DNA of 64,000 nucleotides from Paraburkholderia sabiae (GTDB lineage: Bacteria > Pseudomonadota > Gammaproteobacteria > Burkholderiales > Burkholderiaceae). Positions within the stretch are counted from its first letter, which is position 1; each line of letters opens with the position of its first letter. Both the position numbers and the translations under genes were made by a program. The notes beneath the pieces are model-generated. The model was not told where the DNA came from and made no database searches. It saw nothing but the letters and a program-made list of their open reading frames with translations. Of this stretch, positions 19,184 through 27,964 are shown in pieces. The stretch is taken from the NCBI RefSeq assembly GCF_030412785.1, contig NZ_CP125296.1:1-64000 (forward strand). Reading direction: 5' to 3'.

Positions 19184-20816
19184 TGCGCTCCGTCATCCGC
19201 GTGGCCGGCAGGGCCGCGCACCCGACGTCTTCACGCGCGGCGGCTGGCTGCCCATGCGCGAATATCCGCAGCATGAAGAAGTCGACTTCGCGATCGTCGG
19301 GACAGGCGCGGGCGGCGGCACGCTCGCATGCCGGCTCGCGGAACAGGGCTTCAAGGTGGTCGCGTTCGATGCCGGCGCGTGGTGGCGTCCGCTCGAAGAA
19401 TTCGCGTCCGACGAAACGCATCAATCGAAGCTGTACTGGACCGACGAACGCATCGTCGATGGCGACGATCCGCTCGTGCTCGGCGCGAACAATAGCGGCA
19501 AAGCGGTCGGCGGCAGCACCGTGCACTTCGCGATGGTGTCGCTGCGCTTTCGGCCCGAGTGGTTCAAGTCGCGTTCGCTGCTCGGCTACGGCGCGGACTG
19601 GCCGCTCGACTGGCAGGAGATGTGGCGCTACTACGCGTACGTCGAAGATGCGCTGAAGATTTCCGGTCCCGTGCGTTATCCGTGGGGACCGAAGCGGCCA
19701 CGTTATCCGTATCGCGCGCACGAGATGAACGCGGCGGCGCTCGTGCTGGCGAAAGGCGCCGATGCGCTCGGCATCGACTGGTGTCCGACGCCGCTCGCCA
19801 CGATTTCCGCGCCGCGCGGCAACGCGCATCCGTGCGTCTATCGCGGCTTCTGCGTGTCCGGTTGCGCGACCAACGCGAAGCAGAGTGCGCTCGTCACGTG
19901 GATTCCACGCGCCGTGCACGCAGGCGCCGAAATCCGCGATCTGGCGATGGTCGGCCGCATCGACGTGAATCCGGCCGGTCGCGCGACGGGCGTCGAGTAT
20001 TTCCGCGAAGGACGCTGGCAGTTCCAGCGCGCGCGTCATGTGGTCGTGGCCGGTTACGCGATCGAAACGCCGCGTCTCCTGCTGATGTCGGCCAACGAGC
20101 GCTTTCCCGATGGCCTCGCGAACAGTTCGGGACTCGTCGGTAAAAACCTGATGGTGCAGTCGAATCAGGCCGTGTGGGGCACGCTCGACGACGAGATACG
20201 CTGGTACAAGGGGCCGCCGTCGCTGGCCATTACCGAGCACTGGAACTACACGGACAAGGGCAAGGACTTCTTCGGCGGTTACGCGTACATGAGCCAGGGA
20301 CCGCTGCCCGTCGTCTGGGCGCAGACGCAGATCGGGCGCGGACTCTGGGGACAGCCGCTGCTCGACGAAATGCAGCGGTACAACCATCAGGCCGGGCTGA
20401 AGATCGTCGGCGAAACATTGCCGCAGGAACGCAACCGCGTCACGCTCGCCGACGAAAAGGACCAGTACGGCTTGCCCGTCGCGCGCGTCACGTGGAGCTA
20501 TTGCGACAACGACCGTCGGCTGATTGCGCATGCGCTGCGCTTCATGACGGATGCGCTCGACGCCGCGGGCGGCCGGCAAATCTGGGCGCAGCACGACGAT
20601 ACGTGCCACCTGAACGGCACGGCGCGCATGGGCGACGAGCCCGCGACGAGCGTCGTCAACGCGGATTGCCGAAGCTGGGACATACCCAATCTGTGGATTT
20701 GCGACGGTTCGGTGTTTCCGACCGTGGGCGGCGTGAACCCGTCGCTGACGATCCAGGCCATCGCCTGCCGCACGGCCGACAGGATTGCGGCGCTGGCCGC
20801 GCGCGGCGAGTTGTAG
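19173..20816 (+). CDS. GMC family oxidoreductase
   Basis: A 547-residue FAD enzyme. The ADP-binding motif is 'IVGTGAGGGTLACRLAEQG' near residue 40; the GMC signature region 'NNSGKAVGGSTVHFA' is near 110; the cysteine pair in 'GFCVSGCATNAKQSAL' near 230 is typical of the gluconate/sorbose dehydrogenase branch; the catalytic His-containing stretch 'CHLNGTARMG' and 'GVNPSLTIQAIA' close the protein. It would oxidise an alcohol or sugar derivative, passing electrons to a partner. The GTG start has a near-perfect AAGGAG and lies inside the previous gene. No CXXCH cytochrome subunit is encoded in this cluster, so the electron acceptor is open. Confidence 0.88.
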   Translation: MLDDALRHPRGRQGRAPDVFTRGGWLPMREYPQHEEVDFAIVGTGAGGGTLACRLAEQGFKVVAFDAGAWWRPLEEFASDETHQSKLYWTDERIVDGDDPLVLGANNSGKAVGGSTVHFAMVSLRFRPEWFKSRSLLGYGADWPLDWQEMWRYYAYVEDALKISGPVRYPWGPKRPRYPYRAHEMNAAALVLAKGADALGIDWCPTPLATISAPRGNAHPCVYRGFCVSGCATNAKQSALVTWIPRAVHAGAEIRDLAMVGRIDVNPAGRATGVEYFREGRWQFQRARHVVVAGYAIETPRLLLMSANERFPDGLANSSGLVGKNLMVQSNQAVWGTLDDEIRWYKGPPSLAITEHWNYTDKGKDFFGGYAYMSQGPLPVVWAQTQIGRGLWGQPLLDEMQRYNHQAGLKIVGETLPQERNRVTLADEKDQYGLPVARVTWSYCDNDRRLIAHALRFMTDALDAAGGRQIWAQHDDTCHLNGTARMGDEPATSVVNADCRSWDIPNLWICDGSVFPTVGGVNPSLTIQAIACRTADRIAALAARGEL

Positions 20817-20861
20817 GTAGACACGCGACAAACCGAATCATTCGATCTGGAGGGCATCACC

Positions 20862-21878
20862 GTGCGCTCATCAATACGCAAATCCGGCAAACCCGGAACG
20901 GTCGTCATCACAGGCGCGACGGCGGGCGTGGGCCGCGCCGCGGCGATGGAGTTCGCGCGGCATGGCGCCGATGTCGCGCTGCTCGCACGCGACCCCGACG
21001 CGCTTCAGGACACCGCTCAGGAGATCAGGGCAACGGGCGTGCGCGTGCTGTCGATCAAGGTCGACGTGAGCGACGCCGACGCAGTCGAGGCAGCGGCGGC
21101 ATCGGTCGAATCGCGCCTTGGACCCATCGACGTATGGGTGAACAACGCGATGGTCACCGCATTCGCGCCCATCGACGAACTGGCGCACAAGGATTTCGCG
21201 CGCATCACCGACGTCACGTATCACGGCTACGTGTGGGGCACGATGGCCGCGTTGAAACGCATGACGGCACGCGATCGTGGCGTGATCGTCCAGGTCGGCT
21301 CGGCGCTCGCGTATCGCTCGATTCCACTGCAATCGGCGTACTGCGGCGCGAAGCACGCGATACGCGGCTTCACCGACGCGCTGCGCTGCGAGCTGTATCA
21401 CCGGAAAAGCCGTATTCACGTGACGATGGTTCAGATGCCGGCGCTCAACACGCCTCAGTTCGACTGGGCGGCGAACCAGATGCCGCATGCGCCGAAACCC
21501 GTTGCGCCGATTTTTCAGCCGGAGGTCGCGGCGCGCGCCATTTACTGGGCCGCCACGCATCGGCGCCGCGAAGTGTGGGTCGGTTCATCGTCGATCAAGG
21601 CGATCGTCGCGAACCAGTGGATACCGGGCTGGCTCGATCGCTATCTCGGACGCACAGGAATCGACGCACAGCAGGACGACTCGCGCCCTGCACGTCCCGC
21701 GCAGCCGTCGAACCTGTGGCGGCCCGTCAGCGATCTGCATCGCATGCACGGGCGCTTCGATGCGCAGGCTTCCCCGACGAGTCCCGCTCTCTGGCTCGAT
21801 ACGCATCGCGGGCTCGCGATGCTCGCAGTGGCGGGCCTCGCGGCGCTGTGCGTGGGCGCGGCCCGTCGCCGGTGGTAA
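20862..21878 (+). CDS. SDR family oxidoreductase with C-terminal membrane anchor
   Basis: A 338-residue short-chain dehydrogenase. The cofactor motif 'TGATAGVGRAAA' at about 18, 'NNAMVTAF' near 95 and the catalytic Tyr-Lys in 'YCGAKH' near 160 with Ser in 'VGSALAYRS' are present. It is longer than a classical SDR (about 250); the extra C-terminal part ends in a hydrophobic helix 'GLAMLAVAGLAALCVGAA' followed by R-R-R-W, suggesting an inner-membrane anchor. The GTG start has TGGAGGG upstream and lies 45 bases after the GMC gene, so it is likely in the same operon and may act on the product of that oxidation. Confidence 0.86.
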   Translation: MRSSIRKSGKPGTVVITGATAGVGRAAAMEFARHGADVALLARDPDALQDTAQEIRATGVRVLSIKVDVSDADAVEAAAASVESRLGPIDVWVNNAMVTAFAPIDELAHKDFARITDVTYHGYVWGTMAALKRMTARDRGVIVQVGSALAYRSIPLQSAYCGAKHAIRGFTDALRCELYHRKSRIHVTMVQMPALNTPQFDWAANQMPHAPKPVAPIFQPEVAARAIYWAATHRRREVWVGSSSIKAIVANQWIPGWLDRYLGRTGIDAQQDDSRPARPAQPSNLWRPVSDLHRMHGRFDAQASPTSPALWLDTHRGLAMLAVAGLAALCVGAARRRW

Positions 21879-21898
21879 CGATGCCCCAGACGCGACGC

Positions 21899-22114
21899 CT
21901 AGACGCAATGCTCGTCGATCCACTCCTTGGCCCATTCCGTCGCGAAGGTGATCGCTTCTTTTCCATCCACGAAGTGACCGGGCACCTGGAACTCGTACGT
22001 CTCTGCGGAAATATCTTCAGCGCCGGGTCGATAGATGCGCACGTTCGCGACCACGTTTCCATCCGCGACACCAGCTGTCACGCCGAGGGTGCAAGACGAA
22101 TAGGTTAATTCCAT
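21899..22114 (-). CDS. Small conserved-looking protein, 71 residues
   Basis: A 71-residue frame starting MELTYSSCTLG at 22114, with GGGAG nine bases upstream and an acidic, soluble composition. The middle alternates in a beta pattern ('NVVANVRIYRPG', 'AETYEFQVPGHFV') and the end is helical ('EAITFATEWAKEWIDEHCV'). No signal peptide, helix-turn-helix or metal motif is seen. It lies convergent to the SDR gene with a 20-base gap. I do not recognise the family. An in-frame extension upstream to 22174 has no ribosome site and is disfavoured. Confidence 0.6.
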   Translation of the reverse strand: MELTYSSCTLGVTAGVADGNVVANVRIYRPGAEDISAETYEFQVPGHFVDGKEAITFATEWAKEWIDEHCV

Positions 22115-22383
22115 GTTGCTGCTCCCTTGGTTCGTCAATGATGTTTCTCTGGCCGACGCTTCAGCAATCAGCATGCCGTTCCGCGACGGCTTGAACCGGT
22201 TGCGTGATCGGTTGCGTCAACTTCGCCTCGCCGGATGCTCATGTGAAAACGTCACCAGCGCATGCGGCGTTCCAAACCGGCGAAAGCGCTTCTGTCCGGA
22301 AAGGACCCGTTCCGTCCATCGGATAGTGGTCTGCGGGCAACGGGACATTGCGAGTAAGGGTCTCCTCGCTTGCACATGCATTT

Positions 22384-22418
22384 TTGCACCGTTACCATGA
22401 AACCATATATACGGTTTC
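22384..22418 (+). promoter_or_regulatory. Promoter with palindromic operator upstream of phoU
   Basis: TTGCAC (22384-22389) and TATATA (22406-22411) are 16 bases apart. A 20-bp near-perfect palindrome, GAAACC-N8-GGTTTC, at 22399-22418 covers the -10, so a repressor bound there would block transcription. It does not match the Pho-box direct repeat CTGTCAT. The leader to phoU would be about 85 bases. The rest of the 390-base gap 22115-22503 shows nothing else. Confidence 0.45.
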
Positions 22419-22503
22419 CGATTTCGCGGATGCGCGCGGAACAGGCCGAACAGAGACCAAACCGCATCACATCGTTCAAGCTGCGCGGCAAAGGGGGCGC
22501 ATC

Positions 22504-23211
22504 ATGTCCGACAAGCATCTCTCAAGTCAGTTCGACGCTGCGCTCAATATGCTGTCCACTCATCTTCTGGCAATGGGCGGCATGGTCGAAAGACAGATCA
22601 CCCGCTGTCTGACGCTGATCGACGACTACGATCCCGCGCTCGTGCAGGAAATCCGCGACAGCGAACGCGAACTCAACGCACTCGAGATCGAGATAGACGA
22701 AGAAATACATCGCGTGATTGCGCGCCGGCAGCCTGCCGCACGCGACCTGCGTCTGTTGATGGCGATGTCGAAGTGCGTGACCAATCTCGAACGCATGGGC
22801 GATGAAGCGCGCAAGATCTCGAAGCGCTTGCGGCGCATCGACGAAAGCGGCTCAAGTTCGACCATTCCGCTGACCGAATTGCGAAGTTCGGGCGAAATGG
22901 CGGCGTCCGTACTGCATCGCGTGCTCGACGCGTTCGCGCGCATGGATGCCGTCGCCGCTGCGCAGATCGTGCGCGACGACAAGGCCATCGACGAAGCTTT
23001 TCGCGCGTTCGTCCGCAGACTCGTGGCGCAGATGAGCGAGACGCCTCAAACCGTTTCCGTCGCGCTCGAATATCTTTTCATTGCCAAAGCGCTCGAACGC
23101 ATCGGCGATCATGCGAAAAATATCGCCGAATTCGTCGTGTTCGTCGTCAAAGGCCGCGATGTGCGCCACATTCCACTTGGCGAACTCGAACGCGAGGCGT
23201 TGACCAGCTAA
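22504..23211 (+). CDS. phoU: PhoU-like phosphate uptake regulator
   Basis: A 235-residue all-helical protein made of the two PhoU repeats. Typical residues are 'HLLAMGGMVERQI' near 17, 'EIEIDEEIHRVIARRQPAARDLR' type sequence split around 60-80, 'NLERMGDEARKI' near 97 and the second-repeat counterpart 'ALERIGDHAKNIAEF' near 195, both carrying the E-R-x-G-D metal-cluster motif. PhoU dampens PhoR/PhoB signalling and controls the Pst transporter at the membrane face. No pst or phoBR genes are here, so this is a solitary, possibly second, copy. The start at 22504 has GGGGG upstream. Confidence 0.9.
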   Translation: MSDKHLSSQFDAALNMLSTHLLAMGGMVERQITRCLTLIDDYDPALVQEIRDSERELNALEIEIDEEIHRVIARRQPAARDLRLLMAMSKCVTNLERMGDEARKISKRLRRIDESGSSSTIPLTELRSSGEMAASVLHRVLDAFARMDAVAAAQIVRDDKAIDEAFRAFVRRLVAQMSETPQTVSVALEYLFIAKALERIGDHAKNIAEFVVFVVKGRDVRHIPLGELEREALTS

Positions 23212-23413
23212 ACGCGGGCGCGCAAGCATTTCTCATACCGCGCGCGCGTTATCGCGCGCGCATGGCGCATGTTTGGCCGGTAAAGCCTACAAATTACCGC
23301 TACCCGCTACAGGCCGCGTGTGACGGCGGCACGGCCACGGCTGCGCAGAAAGAAGGCGCGGGCGGGAATACGCGATGCACATAGGTACTCATCGAATACA
23401 GGGAACACTTTCG

Positions 23414-24040
23414 ATGAGCCGCGTATTACTGGTCGAAGACGATGCGAACGTGCGCGATGCACTCAGCGCCGTGCTCGACGGCGCGGGGCACGACGTCACG
23501 ATCGCGCATGACGGTGCGGAAGCGGTGCGACTCGCGCCCGTCGCTCATCCTCAAGTTATTGTGTCCGACGTGATGATGCCCACGATGGACGGCCCCGATA
23601 TGGTGCGCAAAATCAGATCCATGCCTGATTTTCGGCAGGTGCCTGTCATTCTGATGTCCGCGCTGATCACGACGCCATCTGTCCCCGTCGCGGCGATGCT
23701 CCGCAAGCCATTCGCGCCCGCGACGTTGCTGGAAGTGCTCGACAAACTCGGCGCGATCATCGTCGAGCAAGCGAAGGAACAGGCAAAGACCAACGACGAA
23801 GAAAGCGCCTGTCCTGTGGGCGCATGTGAAGCACGCATCCGACGAGGCATCGAACTCGCCGACGATCAGGAAGAGCGCATTCAAAGGCTGCAACGCCTCG
23901 GTTTCGATACGCGTCTCGCCGAACAATTGCACGACTGCATGAAGGGAAGCGTCGCCGCGCTCGTGCGGTTCAAGCGCACGTGTCATTGCAGCGCGACGCC
24001 GCAGCGCGCGCGGGCAAAGCCGTCGAATGTGCGCATGTAA
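23414..24040 (+). CDS. Response regulator, receiver domain with unassigned C-terminal part
   Basis: A 208-residue protein. Residues 1-118 are a CheY-like receiver with the acidic pocket E8-D9-D10, phosphoacceptor D52 in 'SDVMMPTMDG' and the conserved lysine K98 in 'MLRKPF'. The remaining about 90 residues contain no recognisable DNA-binding domain, only a charged helix and four cysteines ('CPVGACE', 'KRTCHC'), so it may act by protein contact. Starting at the ATG at 23414 fits the receiver fold; an in-frame ATG at 23375 would add 13 residues of no known type. No kinase gene is adjacent. It lies 200 bases after phoU on the same strand. Confidence 0.82.
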   Translation: MSRVLLVEDDANVRDALSAVLDGAGHDVTIAHDGAEAVRLAPVAHPQVIVSDVMMPTMDGPDMVRKIRSMPDFRQVPVILMSALITTPSVPVAAMLRKPFAPATLLEVLDKLGAIIVEQAKEQAKTNDEESACPVGACEARIRRGIELADDQEERIQRLQRLGFDTRLAEQLHDCMKGSVAALVRFKRTCHCSATPQRARAKPSNVRM

Positions 24041-24228
24041 GCAGCAGATCGACACGCCCAGCGTCGGCATTCTTCATCCATGCATCGATCTATCCGCGAT
24101 AGCGAACATCGCGCTCGCGTGCCTTGCAGGAAAGCACCGTGGCGCATATGAATAGCTCGATTGCTTTCTTGTCCTGACGTGTTGCGTCGACAAGAATGAG
24201 CGCTCCACGACGACTCCGCGCTCATTCC

Positions 24229-25038
24229 ATGTCGAAAGCACCCAGCCTGCAACTCGATTCCGCCACGCTCGCCGACGAATACGATCGCCTCGGCATTCGC
24301 CAGTTCAATCACGGTCTGCAACTGCTCGACGCGCTCGCACTGCGCGAAGGCGAGCGCGTGCTCGACGTCGGCTGCGGCACAGGTCGTTTGACGGAGTCCG
24401 CTGCGCAGCGCGTCGGTACGCAAGGCGACGTGCTCGGTCTCGATCCGCTGCCGCTGCGCGTCGAACGCGCATTGCAGCGTGCACAAGGACGTTTTGCAGC
24501 GCGTGTCGGCCGGGCGGAAGAGCTCGCCGGTATCGCCGATTCGCACTACGACGTCGTCTATCTGAACAGCGTGATTCACTGGATACCGGATCAGCCCAAA
24601 GCGTTGCGCGAAGCGTGGCGCGTGCTCAAACCGGGCGGCCGTCTCGGCTTCACGACGATGCCCGCCGACGTGCCACACGATCTGCATCGCGTGCTGCACA
24701 CGCTGATTGCCAAAGACACGGACTCGCAGCGCGCGGAAATCGGCGCGCCGAACAAGCTCACGCGCGACAGCGCGGCGAGTTTGCTGTCGACGTTGGGCTT
24801 CGACGTCACGCTCAACGAAATACGCGAATTCGACGATGCCTTCGATAACGTCGACGACGTGCTGACGTTTAGCCGCGCGAGTTCCTTCGGCAACTTCCTG
24901 TCGTCACTGGCCGAGCCGCAAATCGCGCAATTGCGAGAGCGCCTCGCTGATGCACTCGAAGCGCATCGCGGTCCGCGTGGTCTGCAACTCGCGCGCCGCC
25001 TGATCTTCGTGACCGCACGCAAACCGCTTGCGCACTGA
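24229..25038 (+). CDS. Class I SAM-dependent methyltransferase
   Basis: A 269-residue cytoplasmic methyltransferase. Motif I 'VLDVGCGTGRL' lies at about residue 45 and 'DVLGLDPLPLRVERA' follows as motif II; 'DVVYLNSVIHWIPD' gives motif IV and 'LREAWRVLKPGGRLGF' the post-motif strand typical of the UbiE/Methyltransf_11 type. The C-terminal part (about 165-269) is likely the substrate lid. The substrate is unknown. It ends 51 bases before the sulfonate-type binding protein gene on the same strand and may belong to that operon. Confidence 0.82.
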   Translation: MSKAPSLQLDSATLADEYDRLGIRQFNHGLQLLDALALREGERVLDVGCGTGRLTESAAQRVGTQGDVLGLDPLPLRVERALQRAQGRFAARVGRAEELAGIADSHYDVVYLNSVIHWIPDQPKALREAWRVLKPGGRLGFTTMPADVPHDLHRVLHTLIAKDTDSQRAEIGAPNKLTRDSAASLLSTLGFDVTLNEIREFDDAFDNVDDVLTFSRASSFGNFLSSLAEPQIAQLRERLADALEAHRGPRGLQLARRLIFVTARKPLAH

Positions 25039-25089
25039 CATTCCGCGCGCCCCTCTTCGACCACTCCTGACCGCACCTCGCACTCATTC

Positions 25090-26172
25090 ATGAACAACCG
25101 ACTCCGACGAACCTTCACGCTCGTGAAGTCCGTTCTGCTCGCGACCGCGCTCGCTTTCACCGTGCCGCAAGCGCATGCCGACAAACCCGCCGTGATCCGC
25201 ATCGGCGTTGCGCAGCAGGGCGCAGGCGATCCGCCCACGTTCGGCGGCTCGCCCGCGGCGACCGTGCAGCAGTTGCAACTCGTCGAAAAGGAATTCGCCG
25301 CCGACGGCATCAAGGTCGAATGGCTCTTCTTCAAGGGCGCGGGCCCCGCCGTCAACGAAGCGATCGCCGACAAATCGCTCGACTTCGCGTTTCAGGGCGA
25401 TCTGCCCTCCGTGCTCGGCCGCGCGAACGGACTGAAGACACGCATCCTGCTCGAATCGGGCGTGCGCGTCGGCGTGAAAATCGCCGTGCCGCCCGACTCG
25501 TCGGTGCAGTCGGTGAAAGATCTCAAAGGCAAGCGCGTGTCGATCTTTCGCGGCACCAATCTGCAACTCGTCGCGGACAACGTGCTCGCCGCCAATCAGC
25601 TCGACGAACGCGATCTGCGCGTGATCAATCTCGATTCCGCGAGTTCGCTGGCCGCGTTGTCGTCGAAGGGCATCGACGCGTCCGTCAACGACTATCACCT
25701 CTACAAGCTGCGCGATCAGGGCTTGGCCAAGATCATCTACGAATCGCAGACGGACGGGCCGCAGTTCACGCGCCAGTCGCATCTGCTCGTGCTCGACGAC
25801 TTCGATCGCGCGCATCCCGACATCGTGCAGCGCGTGGTGAATGCGTTCGTCAAGGGCGCGCAGTGGTCGTCCGACGAAGCGAACCGCGACGCGCTCTTCA
25901 AGCTGTGGGCGAAGAGCGGCGTGAGCTATGCGTCGTGGCAGGCCGAGTTTGCGAATCAGCCGTTGAAGTCGCGCAATTCGCCGCTCGTCGATCCGTTCAT
26001 CGTCGCGCGCTACAAGGCCGTCGCGAACGACGCGCTCAAGCTCAAGCTGATTCGTCAGCCCGTCGAAGTCGACGGATGGTTCGAGACGCGTTATCTCGAC
26101 AATGCGCTGCGCACGCAATCGCTCGAACACTACTGGACGCGTTACGACGCGCAAGGCAAACCGCTCAGCTGA
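25090..26172 (+). CDS. ABC transporter substrate-binding protein, aliphatic sulfonate type
   Basis: A 360-residue periplasmic binding protein with a signal peptide cleaved after A-H-A30. The fold is that of the SsuA/TauA/nitrate family: 'IRIGVAQQG' as the first strand, 'VEWLFFKGAGPAVNEAI' (in part), 'DFAFQGDLPSVLG' near 100 and 'LKGKRVSIFRGTN' near 155. Such proteins bring alkanesulfonates, taurine or related esters to a two-permease or one-permease importer. The permease, ATPase and a flavin monooxygenase genes follow, which supports an organosulfur role. The exact ligand is not evident. Confidence 0.85.
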   Translation: MNNRLRRTFTLVKSVLLATALAFTVPQAHADKPAVIRIGVAQQGAGDPPTFGGSPAATVQQLQLVEKEFAADGIKVEWLFFKGAGPAVNEAIADKSLDFAFQGDLPSVLGRANGLKTRILLESGVRVGVKIAVPPDSSVQSVKDLKGKRVSIFRGTNLQLVADNVLAANQLDERDLRVINLDSASSLAALSSKGIDASVNDYHLYKLRDQGLAKIIYESQTDGPQFTRQSHLLVLDDFDRAHPDIVQRVVNAFVKGAQWSSDEANRDALFKLWAKSGVSYASWQAEFANQPLKSRNSPLVDPFIVARYKAVANDALKLKLIRQPVEVDGWFETRYLDNALRTQSLEHYWTRYDAQGKPLS

Positions 26173-26183
26173 CGGAGGCCGCC

Positions 26184-27041
26184 ATGAGCAAGGCGATAGA
26201 CCAGTGGCAGCCGCTTTCGAAGCGCGCCACGCAGAACACCGCAAGCGAAGCATCGGAGACAGCGCGGCGCCGCGTACGGGCCGTCGCGTGGCATCTCGCG
26301 CCGTGGCTGCTGCCCGCCGTATTGTTCACGCTGTGGAGCGTCGGCTGTGCGCGCGGCTGGATCGCGCCGCAGATTCTTCCGCCGCCGCAACAGGTATTCG
26401 ACACGTTGCGCGAGCTCGCAACGAGCGGCGATCTCGCGCATCACACGCTGGTCAGTCTGCAACGCGTGCTCGTGGGCTTCGGTGTCGGCACGCTCGCCGG
26501 TCTGCTGATCGGCGCGGCGCTGGGCCTGTCGCGCACCGTCGAAGCCTGCGTGCTGCCCGCGTTCAACGCGCTCGTGCAGATTCCCGTGCTGGGCTGGTTG
26601 CCGTTTCTGCTGCTGCTCGTCGGTGTCGGCGAGCCGCTCAAGTACATCCTGATCGCGCATGCGGCGCTCGTCCCTGTCACTTTGAGCACGATGCAAGGCG
26701 TGCGCAACACGCCTGCGCCGCTCGATGAAGCCGCGCGCGTATTCGGCTACAGCCGCTGGCAACGCGTCGCGTATGTCGTGCTCCCCGCCGCCGTGCCAAC
26801 GCTCGCCACGGGCGTGCGGCTCGCGTTCACGAAGGCATGGCTCGCGCTTGTCGTGGTCGAACTGGTCGCTTCGTCGGAAGGCCTGGGTTATCTGATCGTG
26901 TACGGACGCCAGCTCTTTCAGCTCGATCTCGTGATGGCATCCGTCGTGATCGTCGGCGCCATCGGCTTTGCGATCAACCGTCTGCTCGACGCACTCGAAG
27001 CACGGCTGCGGCGCGGCCAACCGTCCGCATTCCGCGAGTGA
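26184..27041 (+). CDS. ABC transporter permease, sulfonate/taurine type (first)
   Basis: A 285-residue inner-membrane protein of the BPD permease family (SsuC/TauC type) with about six helices. The coupling loop carries the EAA motif 'LDEAARVFGYSRWQRVAYVVLP' in spirit at about 195-215, where it contacts the ATPase. The ATG has GGAGG five bases upstream and lies 11 bases after the binding protein stop, so translation is probably coupled. Confidence 0.87.
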   Translation: MSKAIDQWQPLSKRATQNTASEASETARRRVRAVAWHLAPWLLPAVLFTLWSVGCARGWIAPQILPPPQQVFDTLRELATSGDLAHHTLVSLQRVLVGFGVGTLAGLLIGAALGLSRTVEACVLPAFNALVQIPVLGWLPFLLLLVGVGEPLKYILIAHAALVPVTLSTMQGVRNTPAPLDEAARVFGYSRWQRVAYVVLPAAVPTLATGVRLAFTKAWLALVVVELVASSEGLGYLIVYGRQLFQLDLVMASVVIVGAIGFAINRLLDALEARLRRGQPSAFRE

Positions 27042-27064
27042 ATCTTTCGATCGAGGAACACGTC

Positions 27065-27964
27065 ATGTCTCTCACGCGTTCGTTGTCGCCGTCACGTCTC
27101 TTCGCGCCGCGCAAGGCGAGCGGGCCGCCGCCGTGCAGTTGCGACGCTTCGTTTGAATCGCCGCGCACGTCGTCATTCAGAAAACGTCTTGCCGCATTCA
27201 ACTGGCGCGGTCTCGTCTTGCCGCTCGCGGCGTTTGCGTTGTGGTGGCTCGTGTCGGCGTTGCATGTCGCGAAGAGCGGCTTGCTCGTCAGTCCCGTCGA
27301 TGTCGCGCATACGGCGTGGCAGCAGATTCAAAGCGGGGCGCTGTTGCGTGCGCTGTCGGCATCGCTCGCGCGTGAAGCAAGCGGTTTCCTGATTGGCACG
27401 GTAAGCGGCCTGCTGCTCGGCGCGGCGCTCGGCTTTTCGCGCATCGCCACGCGCCTGATCGGCCCGACCTTCGACACGTTCAAGCAAATCTCGCTGTTCG
27501 CGTGGATTCCGCTGATCTCCGTGTGGTTCGGACTCGGCGATATGGCGAAGGTCGTGTTCCTGTCGCTCGCCGCACTGCTGCCCGTCGCCGCGCATACGTG
27601 CGACGGCATTCACGCGGTGCCGCCGCGCTATGTCGAAGTGGCGCGCGCGTTCCGTTATTCGCGCTTGCAGATGGCGCGTTTCGTGATTCTGCCCGCCGCG
27701 CTACCGTCGATCTTCACGGGCATCTATCTCGCGTTGATCTATTCGTGGCTCGCGACGCTCGGCGCCGAATATCTGCTCGTCGCGGGAAGCGGGATCGGCA
27801 ATACGCTGATCGACGGAAGCGAACAGTTCAGGATGGACCTGGTGCTGTTCGGGATCATCGTCGTGGGTATTACGGGCTGGGCACTCAATGCGTTCGCTCG
27901 CGGCATCGAGCGGCGCGTGTTCGCGCGGCGCACGCGTTCATCGCACGAAAGCGCTGCTGCATGA
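27065..27964 (+). CDS. ABC transporter permease, sulfonate/taurine type (second)
   Basis: A 299-residue second permease, paralogous to the one before it: same size and topology, with its own EAA loop 'VEVARAFRYSRLQMARFVIL' at about 205-225. A Pro/Cys-rich N-terminal tail of about 40 residues precedes the first helix. Ssu and Tau systems usually have one permease gene making a homodimer; here the two products probably form a heterodimer. Its stop overlaps the ATPase start as ATGA. Confidence 0.87.
   Translation: MSLTRSLSPSRLFAPRKASGPPPCSCDASFESPRTSSFRKRLAAFNWRGLVLPLAAFALWWLVSALHVAKSGLLVSPVDVAHTAWQQIQSGALLRALSASLAREASGFLIGTVSGLLLGAALGFSRIATRLIGPTFDTFKQISLFAWIPLISVWFGLGDMAKVVFLSLAALLPVAAHTCDGIHAVPPRYVEVARAFRYSRLQMARFVILPAALPSIFTGIYLALIYSWLATLGAEYLLVAGSGIGNTLIDGSEQFRMDLVLFGIIVVGITGWALNAFARGIERRVFARRTRSSHESAAA

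Noticed and set aside
23240-23262. GCGCGCG hairpin after phoU as terminator
   Set aside because: Simple alternating GC sequence with no U-run.
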